A stretch of 64,000 nucleotides of DNA from the NCBI GenBank assembly GCA_022072085.1, contig JAJVII010000057.1:24885-88884 (forward strand), in the 5' to 3' direction. How positions within the stretch are numbered: the stretch's first letter is position 1; each line of letters starts with the position of its first letter. The position numbers and the translations under genes are program-made. Shown piece by piece: positions 1-10,038 of the stretch. The notes beneath the pieces were generated by a model. That model was not told the origin of the DNA. It made no database searches and saw nothing but the letters and a program-made list of their open reading frames with translations. This DNA is from Phycisphaerae bacterium (GTDB lineage: Bacteria > Planctomycetota > Phycisphaerae > JAJVII01).

Positions 1-3000
1 TGTGGCCGTGGACATCGAACGGGCCGACGCCCTTCTCAGCCACCGTGCCGAGCAGTTTGCCGTTGGAGCGATCGAAGACCTTGACCTCGAAGTTCTGGCG
101 GTCGCCGATGCGAGCGACGAGGCAATCGCCGTAGAGGCGGCCGAGCAGGCGGACCTCCGGCCTGGCCTGGTAGCCGACCTGCTCGGTGCGGAACAGCAGC
201 TTGCCGGTCGCGCAGTCCACGATGCGCAGGTAGAAGCCCTGCCCGGGATGATTCTCGATGCCGGAGGCCCGCTCGCCGTCGATCAGCACGTCATACATCG
301 GCTGCGGCCCGCGGGCCTCCTTGGGATCGCGCTGCCAAAGCACGGCCCCGCTGCGGGCGTCGAGCATGTAGATCATCTTCTGGTCGTAGTCCTCCTTGGT
401 CACGGCCAGGTACTTCGGGCTCAGCGCGAACCGCATCGCGGGCTCGCGGGTCATGTCGTTGCTGTCGATCAGCCGCTTCCAGAGGACCGCCAGCCGGTCG
501 GTGTCGACCATGATGTAGTAGAACCCGTCGCTGACAACGAGCAACTCGCCGCTGTGGGCGACGGGCAGCTCAGCCGGTCCGTTCTCCAGCAGCGGGTGGG
601 CGGCGAACATCGTCAGGTCGGGCAGGCCCAAGCGGCCGATCAGCTTGCCGGTCGCGCGGTAGCGGACGGTCACGTTGAAGGGCAGCTTGCGGACGCTGAC
701 GATGCGGTCGCCGCGCGTGTAGAGCGGGGCGTAGACGTCGCCCAATTCCTTCACCTGCCAGACAACCTCGCCGTTGGCGCTTTCGGTGGGGATGTAAAGA
801 GCCAGCGTCTCGGTCTGGCCGGACAGCACGAGCAGGTCGCCGCTCATGACCGCGCGGGCAATCTCGAAATCGAACGGGACGCGATACTGCCACTTCGGTT
901 CGCCGGTGGCCACGTCGAACGCCAGCACGTCATACAGGCCGTGCACGACCACGATGCCGCCGCCCTTGCCGTCGCCCAGCACGAACGCCTCGAAGAACCC
1001 GGCCTCGGCGCCCGTCCCGCGCAGCCGCATGTCCACCCGCTCCCAGGCGATCTTGCCGGTTGACAGGTCGATCGCGGTCAGGTTGAACTTGTTGTCCAGC
1101 CGCTTGCGGACCCGGGCCCCGATGAACATCAGGTCCGACCGAACACTGCGGTCGCCGCGGCGCTCCAGCACCAGCCGGGCGGCGCCCTCCTCGTCGGTGA
1201 ACTCCATCGGCCGCGACTTGATGGGCGTCAGGACGGTTTCCGCCGGCGGATCGGCCGACGGGGCCAAGACCATCGAGCGGTACTTCTCCGGCACGGCCAG
1301 CCCGCTGATCCGGGCGGCGTCGGCCAGCCGCCACATCCGCATCCGCGACTCGGGACCGGGCCGAGCGGCCGCCTCGCCCATCAGTTTCTCCAGCGTCTGC
1401 TGGGCCGCCTGCGTCCCGGGGAACTCCCACAGCCGTTGGAGCAGTTCATCGCCGTCGCCGACACCCAGCTCGCGGGCAGCCGCCTGTGACAAGCTGGCGG
1501 CGAACTCAGGCGCGGCCTTCTGCAACTGCATCAGCCGCGCCGACGCCAGTTCGCCCGCCCGCGCCGTCAGCGTCCGCGGCAGCGGCGAGACCGTGCTCAG
1601 GTAGAGCGGCAAGCCCTTCTTCATCAGCGTGACGGTGCGGCCCAACTCGCGGCCGAAGAAGTCCTGGTTGATCAGAGGCTGGGCCCGGTCCAGGACCTGT
1701 GCCGCCGTGGCCAGCACCTTGTCCCGCTCGGCCTCGACCAGCGGCGAGACCGGATATTCGTGGTTGCCGTACGTGGAGATGATCGTCCGCAGCGCCCGGC
1801 CGGCGCCCTCCAGGTCCCCTCGCCGCTCGTAGGCTTCGCTGACGGCGAAGAGCGTTTCGATTTCCTCTGCCAGCGTCGAGCAGGTGCGGCTCATGCCCAG
1901 GGCGTTGTTCAATTCGTCCTGGCTGCGGCCGGAGCGGATCGCCTGGCGGGCCAGCCGCTCGTGAACGCCGTAGAGCTGCTGGTTGACCGCGGCGCGGAAG
2001 TCGAGGTCCTCGCTGCTCATCGTCGCCAGGCAGGTGTTCAGCAGCGCAGCCGCATCGGCGTAGCGGGCGTCAGCGACGGCCAGTTCGGCGCGGGCGAAGT
2101 CGGCCTCGGGACCGGTCCGCCGGGCCAGCTCGGCCTTCACCTTGTCGCGGTCATAGACCATCTGGATCGAGCGCGGGTCCATCCGCAGCTCGAAGGGCAC
2201 GCCGTATCGCTCGAAGGTGACGCGCGAGAAGGGCATGAACGGGCCGTAGCGATTCTGCGGGACCACGTCGCCGATGACGGCCTTGCACTGGCGGATCTGC
2301 TCTTTGATCTGATCGTTCTTGTTGGGGACCTCCTCCAGCGACTTGAGCGTGTCGGGGATCAGGCTGGAGATGTAATAGGAGCTGACGGCGGCCACCTCGC
2401 CGGTGAGGTAGCGGCGATCGGGCAGGACCTTGCGATCCTTGAGGTCCACGACGCCCATGTGGTAGGCCCAGCCGATGGTCAGGCCGTAGCTGCCGATCCG
2501 CAGGTACCCGTACGTGGGCACGTAGACCTTGTTGTCCTGCGTCAACGTCGGCCTGGCCGCCAGCGAGAACCAGCGATTGTTGATGCCGATCTCGGCCCAT
2601 GCGTAGGGGCAGTAGTTGCGGTAGCTCATCACCGGCGAGTCGTCTTTCGCGATCAGATCCGGCGAGACCCAGGTCTCCTTGCCGGTCGCGGGGTCCAGCA
2701 GGTGGACCGGGCTCCAGCGCTGGCTGTAGACGAAGACCAGTTCGCCGGTAGCCGCCTGGCCAAGCAGGTAGGCGACGCCGCCGTTCTGCGGGCGGCCGTG
2801 TTCGTCCTTGCCACCTTCGCGCGGGCGGCACCAAACGACCTTGCCGTTGCGGCGGTCCAGGCAGAGCATCAGGCTGGTGTCGACGGGCAGGAAGTAGACG
2901 CGGTCGCCGATCAGCAGCGGCCGCTGGTTGTACCAGAACATCGGCATGTGCGGCTTGACCGGGTAGTACTGCTCTGTGCCGCCAAACTGCCGCGTCGCGT

Positions 3001-4660
3001 CGTGAATTCCGGGCCAGTAGGGGTAGCGCATCAGCCACTTGACGCGCCCCGAAAGGGAGTCCATCGCGCAGATCGCCCCGGCGTTGGTGCAGTAGTAGAC
3101 CGTCCCCTGGTGGTAGAGCGGCGGGCTGGTGAAACTGCGGATGCGGTTGCGGCGGTGCTCGGCGAACCCCCCGGCGAACTTGCCCGGCGCCAGCGTGCAG
3201 ACCGGCGTGCGCCACTGCACGCGCCCGGTCGTGCTGTCGAACGCGATCACGCCGTATTCGCTGTCGGTGTGCGTCTCGCCCTCGATGTTGTCCAGCACGT
3301 AGCCGGCGAACACCGTCCGCGGGCCGCCGGCCGGCGCCGCCTCGAAACGCATCTTCGCCTCCTCGGGCGTCGAGGCGACCATCGGACCATAGGCCCACTT
3401 GAGTTGGCCGGTCACTTCGTCCAGCGCGACCAGGCTCGGGCCGGCCTTGCTGATGACGGTGAAGACCCGGCCGTCCTGGACCAGCACGTCTTCCTGCGGG
3501 TACTGCCGCTCGTTGAAGTTCTGCCAGACGGCCCGGCCGCCCAGGTCGTTCGTCCAGCGCAGCTCGCCGTTGAGGATCGAGCGGCAGTAGACGATGTTCT
3601 TGTGGCGGTAGATCACGCTGTTGCCGGTCATGACGGGCTGGCTGTAGACGTAGAGGTCGCGGCGCGAGCCGGGCAGCGTGAAGTTCCACGTCGGCGGGGT
3701 CAGGCCCAGCGGGTCGGTCGTCGGCGGCATCAGCGTGTAGTCGTCGCTGGCGACGTTGGGGTCGCTGGCCAGTTGCGACTCGAAGGGCTGCGGCGTCAGT
3801 GCAGCCTCCGAGACGACCTGCCGCAGCCGCTGGAGTTGGATGGGGTCCAGTTCCCCCCGTCCGCCCCCCCCCGCAGCCGGCTGGGGCGTCTTGTCGGGCG
3901 GCGTGCTCAGCATCCGGCGGCAGTAGGCGATCTTGAGGTCCAGTTCCGGCGTGTGCAGGCCGGGGTCGGGGAAGAAGTCGCGAACCGTGGTTAGATATTC
4001 CAGGGCCGCCAGGTAGTGCCCCGAGTCCAGGGCCGCGTTGCCCAGTTCCGTGACCGCCCGCCCACCGTAGCTGGTCGCCAGCATGTTGTCGATGACGTCC
4101 GAAAGCCCCAGCAGGGAGTACTGGCGGCGGGCCTGCTCGAAAGCCTCGGCCGCCGGGGCGTCATACATCGTGCGGTAGTAGCCGAGTTCCTTGGCCGGGA
4201 AACCGAGAATCCGGCGCTGGCAATACTGCGAGGTCGGGACGAAGACGCCGTACTGCGAGACGCGATAGAGCGTCCGCGGATACTTCTCGATCACGAGCTG
4301 GTAAATCTTCAGGGCCTCGCGATACTGCTTGTCCTGCTCCTTCTTAAGCGCCGCCTCGACCAGGGCGATGGCCCGCGTGTCCTCGTCAAGGTTGGTCAGC
4401 GTGAAGAACTCCGGCTCGGACGAGAGCTTCATCTCCTCCGGCTTGTCGGGGGTCCAGCCCTGGAACGGATCGCCGTAGCCCCGCTGATTCCTCAGCAGAT
4501 TGATGAAGGGCGGCACGTAGCCGGCATAGATGTCCTTATACGGATCGCGGGCTGCCGGGGCGGCCGGCTGGGCCCACAGGCAGGCCGGCAGAGCCAGAAC
4601 GGCCGACAGAGCCAGCGCCAAGGCCCTGCCGGTCACGGGCGAGGACAGGCGGCGAAGCAT
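1..4660 (-). CDS. PQQ-like beta-propeller secreted protein, 3' end missing
   Basis: The frame stays open from an ATG at 4660 to the window edge, at least 1553 residues with no stop reached. The N-terminus (MLRRLSSPVTGRALALALS, ending near PACLWAQ) is a signal peptide. TPR-like helices follow (residues about 90-250). The rest holds repeats such as LVALDEVTGQLKWAYG, VIAFDSTTGRVQWRTP, LDRRNGKVVW and LDPATGKETWVSP, each a WD/PQQ-type propeller blade ending in a conserved Trp. Two propellers separated by a helical section are likely. Its ATG shares one base with the TGA of the DUF58 gene (TGATG), so it is the last visible gene of the long MoxR/BatA operon and probably translationally coupled. Such proteins are periplasmic or outer-membrane scaffolds; there is no evidence of quinoprotein enzyme activity. 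Confidence 0.85.
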   Translation of the reverse strand, partial: MLRRLSSPVTGRALALALSAVLALPACLWAQPAAPAARDPYKDIYAGYVPPFINLLRNQRGYGDPFQGWTPDKPEEMKLSSEPEFFTLTNLDEDTRAIALVEAALKKEQDKQYREALKIYQLVIEKYPRTLYRVSQYGVFVPTSQYCQRRILGFPAKELGYYRTMYDAPAAEAFEQARRQYSLLGLSDVIDNMLATSYGGRAVTELGNAALDSGHYLAALEYLTTVRDFFPDPGLHTPELDLKIAYCRRMLSTPPDKTPQPAAGGGGRGELDPIQLQRLRQVVSEAALTPQPFESQLASDPNVASDDYTLMPPTTDPLGLTPPTWNFTLPGSRRDLYVYSQPVMTGNSVIYRHKNIVYCRSILNGELRWTNDLGGRAVWQNFNERQYPQEDVLVQDGRVFTVISKAGPSLVALDEVTGQLKWAYGPMVASTPEEAKMRFEAAPAGGPRTVFAGYVLDNIEGETHTDSEYGVIAFDSTTGRVQWRTPVCTLAPGKFAGGFAEHRRNRIRSFTSPPLYHQGTVYYCTNAGAICAMDSLSGRVKWLMRYPYWPGIHDATRQFGGTEQYYPVKPHMPMFWYNQRPLLIGDRVYFLPVDTSLMLCLDRRNGKVVWCRPREGGKDEHGRPQNGGVAYLLGQAATGELVFVYSQRWSPVHLLDPATGKETWVSPDLIAKDDSPVMSYRNYCPYAWAEIGINNRWFSLAARPTLTQDNKVYVPTYGYLRIGSYGLTIGWAYHMGVVDLKDRKVLPDRRYLTGEVAAVSSYYISSLIPDTLKSLEEVPNKNDQIKEQIRQCKAVIGDVVPQNRYGPFMPFSRVTFERYGVPFELRMDPRSIQMVYDRDKVKAELARRTGPEADFARAELAVADARYADAAALLNTCLATMSSEDLDFRAAVNQQLYGVHERLARQAIRSGRSQDELNNALGMSRTCSTLAEEIETLFAVSEAYERRGDLEGAGRALRTIISTYGNHEYPVSPLVEAERDKVLATAAQVLDRAQPLINQDFFGRELGRTVTLMKKGLPLYLSTVSPLPRTLTARAGELASARLMQLQKAAPEFAASLSQAAARELGVGDGDELLQRLWEFPGTQAAQQTLEKLMGEAAARPGPESRMRMWRLADAARISGLAVPEKYRSMVLAPSADPPAETVLTPIKSRPMEFTDEEGAARLVLERRGDRSVRSDLMFIGARVRKRLDNKFNLTAIDLSTGKIAWERVDMRLRGTGAEAGFFEAFVLGDGKGGGIVVVHGLYDVLAFDVATGEPKWQYRVPFDFEIARAVMSGDLLVLSGQTETLALYIPTESANGEVVWQVKELGDVYAPLYTRGDRIVSVRKLPFNVTVRYRATGKLIGRLGLPDLTMFAAHPLLENGPAELPVAHSGELLVVSDGFYYIMVDTDRLAVLWKRLIDSNDMTREPAMRFALSPKYLAVTKEDYDQKMIYMLDARSGAVLWQRDPKEARGPQPMYDVLIDGERASGIENHPGQGFYLRIVDCATGKLLFRTEQVGYQARPEVRLLGRLYGDCLVARIGDRQNFEVKVFDRSNGKLLGTVAEKGVGPFDVHGH

Positions 4661-5562
4661 CAACGGCCCTTTCGTCTGCGGGCGAGGCGTTCAGCGAGGA
4701 ACTTGCTCAGCGAGTCGTCCAGGCGGGCGTCGGTGTCGATGCGTTCGACGTCGAAGCCGAACCGCATGGCCATCTGCCGCAGTTCCGACTCGTGGCGGCG
4801 CTGGGCGCGGATGTAGGCGTTGCGCAGGTCGCGCGGCTCGCAGAGCAGCCGACCCTCCTGCTCGGGCCCGATGAAAATAGTCTGGCCCCGGAACGGGAAG
4901 TCGCGCTCCTGCGGGTCGCGAACGTGGAACATGCTGACATCGTGGTTGCCGAAGCTCATCTGGCCCATGCCCAGGTTCAGGGCGTCGGTGTCGGCCAGGA
5001 AGTCGCTGATGACGAAGACGAGCCCGCGGCCCTTCATCTGCGGGGCCAGCGCGGACAGGGCCTTGCCGATGTCGGTCTGCCCGCCCGGCTTGGCAGCCGA
5101 CAGCAGGCCGGTCAGATTGCGGAAGTGGCTGTGCGACCCCTTGGGGGGAAGTTGTGCCCGGACTTCTTCGTCGAACAGCAGCAGGCCGAAGGTGTCCTTC
5201 TGCTGCATGAGCAGGTAGGAAATGGATGCGACGAGGGTGGCGCCGTAGTCGAACTTGCTCATGGCCGCCCCGTCGCCGGCAAAGTGCATCGAGTTGCTGG
5301 TGTCCAGGAGGAAGTAGACCCGCATGTTGGTTTCCGCTTCATACTGCTTGACATAGAAGCGGTCGGTCTTGGCGTAGACCTTCCAGTCCAGGTGCTTGGT
5401 GTCGTCGCCGGCGACGTACTGGCGGTGCTGGGCGAACTCCGTGCTGATGCCCAGCAGCCGGCTCTTGTGCATGCCGGCCATGTAGCTTTCCACCAGGCGC
5501 AGGCTGCGAATCTCGAAGTTCTTGATTCGCCCGATCACATGCGGATCAAAATAATCAGCCAT
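4660..5562 (-). CDS. DUF58 domain protein with VWA-like fold
   Basis: 300 residues, soluble. The central stretch with RQYVAGDDTKHLDWKVYAKT followed by LLDTSNSM (residues 86-92) is the DUF58 signature. DTSNS is an intact DxSxS metal-ion-dependent adhesion site, as in von Willebrand A folds. DUF58 proteins are the standard partners of MoxR AAA+ ATPases and may be remodelled by them. It starts at an ATG preceded by GGAG 8 nt upstream and ends in a TGATG overlap with the PQQ-propeller gene. A 172-bp gap holding an inverted repeat separates it from the upstream moxR gene, the only sizeable gap in the operon. Confidence 0.9.
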   Translation of the reverse strand: MADYFDPHVIGRIKNFEIRSLRLVESYMAGMHKSRLLGISTEFAQHRQYVAGDDTKHLDWKVYAKTDRFYVKQYEAETNMRVYFLLDTSNSMHFAGDGAAMSKFDYGATLVASISYLLMQQKDTFGLLLFDEEVRAQLPPKGSHSHFRNLTGLLSAAKPGGQTDIGKALSALAPQMKGRGLVFVISDFLADTDALNLGMGQMSFGNHDVSMFHVRDPQERDFPFRGQTIFIGPEQEGRLLCEPRDLRNAYIRAQRRHESELRQMAMRFGFDVERIDTDARLDDSLSKFLAERLARRRKGR

Positions 5563-5585
5563 GCGGAGATCTCCATCACCGATCT

Positions 5586-5725
5586 AACACGAAGGGACAC
5601 TAAGGAGGAACGCGAAGGGACACGAAGACGGCGTTGTGATACTTCAAGAGAAGATCGAGTTGCCTTCGTGGTCCTTCGTGTCCTCCATTCGCGGCCCTTC
5701 GTGTTGATCCTTCGGTCCTCGTGTT
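5586..5725. repeat. Imperfect inverted repeat rich in CACGAAGG units
   Basis: The left arm (5586-5628) carries AACACGAAGGGACAC and GGGACACGAAG units. The right arm (5663-5725) carries the complementary CCTTCGTG, CCTTCGTGTCC and CCCTTCGTGTT units. The spacer between the arms is unlike its coding neighbours. The block fills the gap between moxR and the DUF58 gene and could form a long imperfect hairpin in the operon mRNA. Similar TTCGTGTCC/CACGAAGG intergenic palindromes are common dispersed repeats in environmental bacteria. A role in mRNA processing between the two genes is only inference. Confidence 0.6.
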
Positions 5726-5734
5726 GAGCGTCGC

Positions 5735-6763
<1,029 letters not shown>

Positions 6764-6766
6764 CGC

Positions 6767-7858
6767 TTACCTCGCTTTCAGGCTTGTGCTTAAGGGCTTA
6801 AGGAGTGACCGGGTCCAACGGGACACCGGCCCTAGCGTCTTGGCATGCGCCCGCTCGACCAGGGCGCCCAGCAGTTGATCCAGGGTCAGCCCCTCCGCGG
6901 CCGCCCGGAAATCCAGCAGCAGGCGGTGGGCCATCACCGGCCTGATCACATCCACCACGTCCTGGCGGGTCACGTGCCGACGCCCGCGTGCCAGGGCGAT
7001 CACCTTGCCGCCCAGCAGCAGCGCCTGGGCCGCCCGCGGCGAGGCGCCCAGCCGCACCGAATCGCCGACGTGCTCAGCCGCCCCTTCTTCGCCCGGGCGG
7101 CTGGCCCGCACGATCGCCAGCGCGAAGTCCTTCACCGACGGCGTGACGGGCACTTCGCGGACCAGCCGCTGCATCGCCAGCACCTCGGCCGCGTCGCTGA
7201 CCCGCTGGGCGGCGGTCCGTCCGGTGCCGGTGGTCATGTGGACCATGCAGCGTTCCTCTTCCATGCCCGGATAGCGCTGCTCGATGCTCATCATGAAGCG
7301 GTCGACCTGGGCCTCGCCCAGCGCCCAGATGCCCTCGGTGTCCAGCGAGTTCTCGGTGGCCACGAGCATGAAGGGCTTGGGCAGGAAATAGGTCTGCCCG
7401 CCCGTGCTCACCTGCCGCTCCTGCATCACCTCCAGCAGCGCCGACTGCGTCCGCGACGGGCTGCGGTTGATCTCGTCGACCAGCAGCAGATTGGCGAACA
7501 CCGGGCCCTTGAAGAAGCGGAACGAACGCTCGCCGGTGGTCATGTTGTGCTCGAGGATTTCCGCGCCGATGATGTCCGTCGGCAGCAGGTCGGGCGTGAA
7601 CTGGAGGCGGCTGTAGTTCAGCCCCAGCACCTCAGCCAGCGTCTTGACCAGCAACGTGCGGCCGAGCCCCGGCATGCCGGTCAGCAACACGTGGCCGCCG
7701 GCGAAGACCGCGACCAGCAGGTGCTCGATCACCCGGTCCTGCCCGACGACGATCTTGCCCAGTTCCTCGCGGATGGCGTGAAACCGCGCGTGGAACTGGT
7801 CGGCCGTCATCGGCTCGGCCAGCATCTCATCAACTCCAACTTTGACTTCGGCTTCCAC
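6767..7858 (-). CDS. MoxR-like AAA+ protein with Walker A Lys replaced by Arg
   Basis: 363 residues, clearly MoxR-like (FTPDLLPTDIIGAEI, Walker B LLLVDEINRSPSRTQ at 124-138). Two key regions are altered. The P-loop reads GMPGLGRT (61-68) with Arg67, codon CGC, where Lys is nearly invariant. The sensor segment reads NSLDTEGIWALGEAQ instead of NPIEQEGTYPLPEAQ. ATP hydrolysis may therefore be weak or lost, making this a possible regulatory partner of the intact MoxR encoded 3 bp downstream. The start is GTG with an AAAGGG-type SD. The first codons (EAEVKVGVD) are made of the GAAGTTGA-like repeat seen elsewhere in the window, so the true start could be a later ATG. Confidence 0.85.
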   Translation of the reverse strand: MEAEVKVGVDEMLAEPMTADQFHARFHAIREELGKIVVGQDRVIEHLLVAVFAGGHVLLTGMPGLGRTLLVKTLAEVLGLNYSRLQFTPDLLPTDIIGAEILEHNMTTGERSFRFFKGPVFANLLLVDEINRSPSRTQSALLEVMQERQVSTGGQTYFLPKPFMLVATENSLDTEGIWALGEAQVDRFMMSIEQRYPGMEEERCMVHMTTGTGRTAAQRVSDAAEVLAMQRLVREVPVTPSVKDFALAIVRASRPGEEGAAEHVGDSVRLGASPRAAQALLLGGKVIALARGRRHVTRQDVVDVIRPVMAHRLLLDFRAAAEGLTLDQLLGALVERAHAKTLGPVSRWTRSLLKPLSTSLKAR

Positions 7859-7876
7859 GACTCTGCCCTTTCTCGG

Positions 7877-8986
7877 TCAAGGGGCCGCGGTCCCGTTCGG
7901 GGCCTTTGCGCTATCGCCCGACGGGGCCGGCTTGTCCTTGTCAGGGTCCTTCTTCCGGTTGCGGTCCGGATCCCACCCGATCTTCTCGAACTTCGCCTCC
8001 ACGTGCTTGTCCGGAGGGTTGGGAGCCCATCGCGAGTAGTCCAGCTTCTTGCCCGCGAAATACCTGTCGAACAACTGCCGCGACGGGGCGAAGACGATCT
8101 CGTCGCCGGGATGCCACGGGCAGTACGGCGACCCCCAGGTCAGCAGCAGCGGCACGGTCTTGTTGTCCTGGAACCCCCCGACCGTCTTGACGATGTCCTG
8201 CGACCCGTAGTCGCCCTGGAGCAGGTCGAGCATGACCTCCTCGTTATCCAGCACGCTGCTGCCCAGCGCGTCCAGGTCCTGGTCGCTCACGTCGATCAGG
8301 TCCACCACGTGCGTGCCGGCCCGGTGGTCGCGCAGGCCGAACCCCGTTCCCGTCAGCGGCGCGTAGCTCTCGAAGGTCAGCTTCAGGCTGAAGCCCTGCA
8401 TCATGTCCTTGAAGACCGGCTGAAGCTCGCGGTAGATCTGGAGCTGCCGCGGCGTCGGCCCGGGCGTCGCGGGATTGTTCTCGTCCCGCTGCGGCTGGTT
8501 CTGCGGCGGCTTGAGCAGCTTGAGCGAGACGGCCATCTCGCCGGCAGTGCCGACGTAGTTGCGGCTCTTGAGCAGCGGCACCATCTGGAACCGCACGACG
8601 TTGTTCTTGGCATAGTCCGCGAAGGCCAGGAACGGCGAGACGTAGCGCAGCTCGTTGAGGTCGTCAACGTGGAAGACGGCCGCCGACTCGCGGGCGCCCT
8701 TCTCGGCGTCCCGGACCTCGTGGCTGACCAGCGTGACGCCCCTGCCCATCTGCTTCATGCGGTCCAGGATGGCCGCCTTCTCCAGCAGCGGAGCGAGCTG
8801 AAGGTCGCCCCCGGCGCTGCCCCCGAGGTCCAGCAGCCGCCGCGAAAACTGAAGCCGCTCGGTCACCGTGGCGCCGCCGCCGGGTTCCAGCAGCACGTGC
8901 AGGTCGAGCTGGAGGCAGCCGCCCAGTAACAGCAGCGCCGCCATCGCCGCCAGCCAGGCACAGGATGTCGCAATCGGCCGAGTCAT
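7877..8986 (-). CDS. Lipoprotein, copy 3 of a tandem paralogous trio
   Basis: 369 residues. An N-terminal lipobox LLGGC (Cys24) follows a hydrophobic signal, so it is probably anchored in the outer or inner membrane. The body shares LDLHVLLEPGGGATVTE, a GVTLVSH.V.DAEKGAR block, an H.DDL..LRYVSPFLA block, HVVDLIDVSD..LD.. and LDNEEVMLDLLQGD with the next two genes. These define one family with no named domain that I recognise. The start ATG has GGAG 7 nt upstream, and that SD overlaps the TAA of the preceding paralogue. The operon context with MoxR/DUF58 suggests a periplasmic part of the same system. The C-terminus is hydrophilic and Pro/Ala rich. Confidence 0.85.
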   Translation of the reverse strand: MTRPIATSCAWLAAMAALLLLGGCLQLDLHVLLEPGGGATVTERLQFSRRLLDLGGSAGGDLQLAPLLEKAAILDRMKQMGRGVTLVSHEVRDAEKGARESAAVFHVDDLNELRYVSPFLAFADYAKNNVVRFQMVPLLKSRNYVGTAGEMAVSLKLLKPPQNQPQRDENNPATPGPTPRQLQIYRELQPVFKDMMQGFSLKLTFESYAPLTGTGFGLRDHRAGTHVVDLIDVSDQDLDALGSSVLDNEEVMLDLLQGDYGSQDIVKTVGGFQDNKTVPLLLTWGSPYCPWHPGDEIVFAPSRQLFDRYFAGKKLDYSRWAPNPPDKHVEAKFEKIGWDPDRNRKKDPDKDKPAPSGDSAKAPNGTAAP

Positions 8987-8990
8987 CCGC

Positions 8991-10019
8991 TTACTCCGAG
9001 TCCTCGCTCTTGCCCGACTGGTGATCGCCCTTGTAGCCGTCCTTGTTGAAGTCGGCCGCCCGCGGCGGACCGGTTCGCTTGTCGAACGTCAGCGTCTTGG
9101 CCTTGCCGTCCTTGTCGACGAAGTCGCGGTCGAACAGTTGCCTGGACGGGCGGAAATAGATCTCCGGCACGCCGCCGGGATGAAACACCGGCAGCGTCGA
9201 GTTGGTCCCGTGCTCCTTGACGTTCGCGACGACGTTGGGACCGGCCAGCTTGCCCTGGAGCAGTTCGAGCATGACCTCCTCGTTGTCCAGGAAGCCGTAG
9301 CCGAACTGGTCGAGGTTCTCGTCGGAAAAGTCGATCAGGTCGAACCGGTGCGTGCCGGCCCGCATGCCGCGGTAGCTGTAGTATTGGCGGAACCTCAGCG
9401 GGGCGTACGTCTCGAACGTCAGCTTGATCTTGAAGTCGGTCATCATGTCGCGGAAGACCGGCGCCAGGTCCCGCAGAATCTGCTGCTCCTGCGGCGACGG
9501 CGGCGGAGGCGCATCCTTGCTGTCGTTGCGCTGCTCCTTGCCGCTGAGTTTCACAGCCACCGCCATCTGGCCGGCGTGTCGCCCGTACCACGTGTCCTCG
9601 ACGACCGGGAACAGGTCGAAACTGATCGAGCTGCGCTCGGTGTAGTTGCCCGTGGCCAGGAAGGGCGACACATAGCGCAGGTCGCGCAGGTCGGGGATGT
9701 GATACACGGCCGTCGCCTGCCGGGCGCCCTTTTCGACGTCCTCGACCTTGTGGCTGACCAGCGTGATGCCCTTGCCCATGTGCTTCATGCGTTCGAGGAA
9801 CGCGGGCTTCTCCAGCAACGGGGCCACCTGGAGTGCCGCATTGTCCGGCACGTCCAGGTCGAGCAGACGCCGGCTGAAGCGGACCTTCTCGGTGACCGTC
9901 GCCCCGCCGTCGGGGTCCAGCATGATGTTCACGTCGATCTGGAGGCAGCCGGCAAGCGGCGCCATCGCCGCCGCCAGCAGGACCAGTCCGATGCGTGTCC
10001 CTGATCTTCGCATATCCAT
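8991..10019 (-). CDS. Lipoprotein, copy 2 of the tandem trio
   Basis: About 342 residues from the ATG at 10019 (an in-frame ATG at 10013 is the alternative). The longer open frame upstream overlaps the previous gene and lacks a signal peptide. The lipobox is APLAGC (Cys25). Conserved family blocks are VNIMLDPDGGATVTEKV, FSRRLLDLDV, RMKHMGKGITLVSHKV, AVYHIPDLRDLRYVSPFLA, THRFDLIDFSDENLDQFG, DNEEVMLELLQGK and RPSRQLFDRDF. It lies 4 bp from copy 3 and 19 bp from copy 1, so it arose by tandem duplication within the operon. Function unknown; probably a beta-rich periplasmic lipoprotein. Confidence 0.85.
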   Translation of the reverse strand: MDMRRSGTRIGLVLLAAAMAPLAGCLQIDVNIMLDPDGGATVTEKVRFSRRLLDLDVPDNAALQVAPLLEKPAFLERMKHMGKGITLVSHKVEDVEKGARQATAVYHIPDLRDLRYVSPFLATGNYTERSSISFDLFPVVEDTWYGRHAGQMAVAVKLSGKEQRNDSKDAPPPPSPQEQQILRDLAPVFRDMMTDFKIKLTFETYAPLRFRQYYSYRGMRAGTHRFDLIDFSDENLDQFGYGFLDNEEVMLELLQGKLAGPNVVANVKEHGTNSTLPVFHPGGVPEIYFRPSRQLFDRDFVDKDGKAKTLTFDKRTGPPRAADFNKDGYKGDHQSGKSEDSE

Positions 10020-10038
10020 TCGGCGGAGAGGACAGGCC

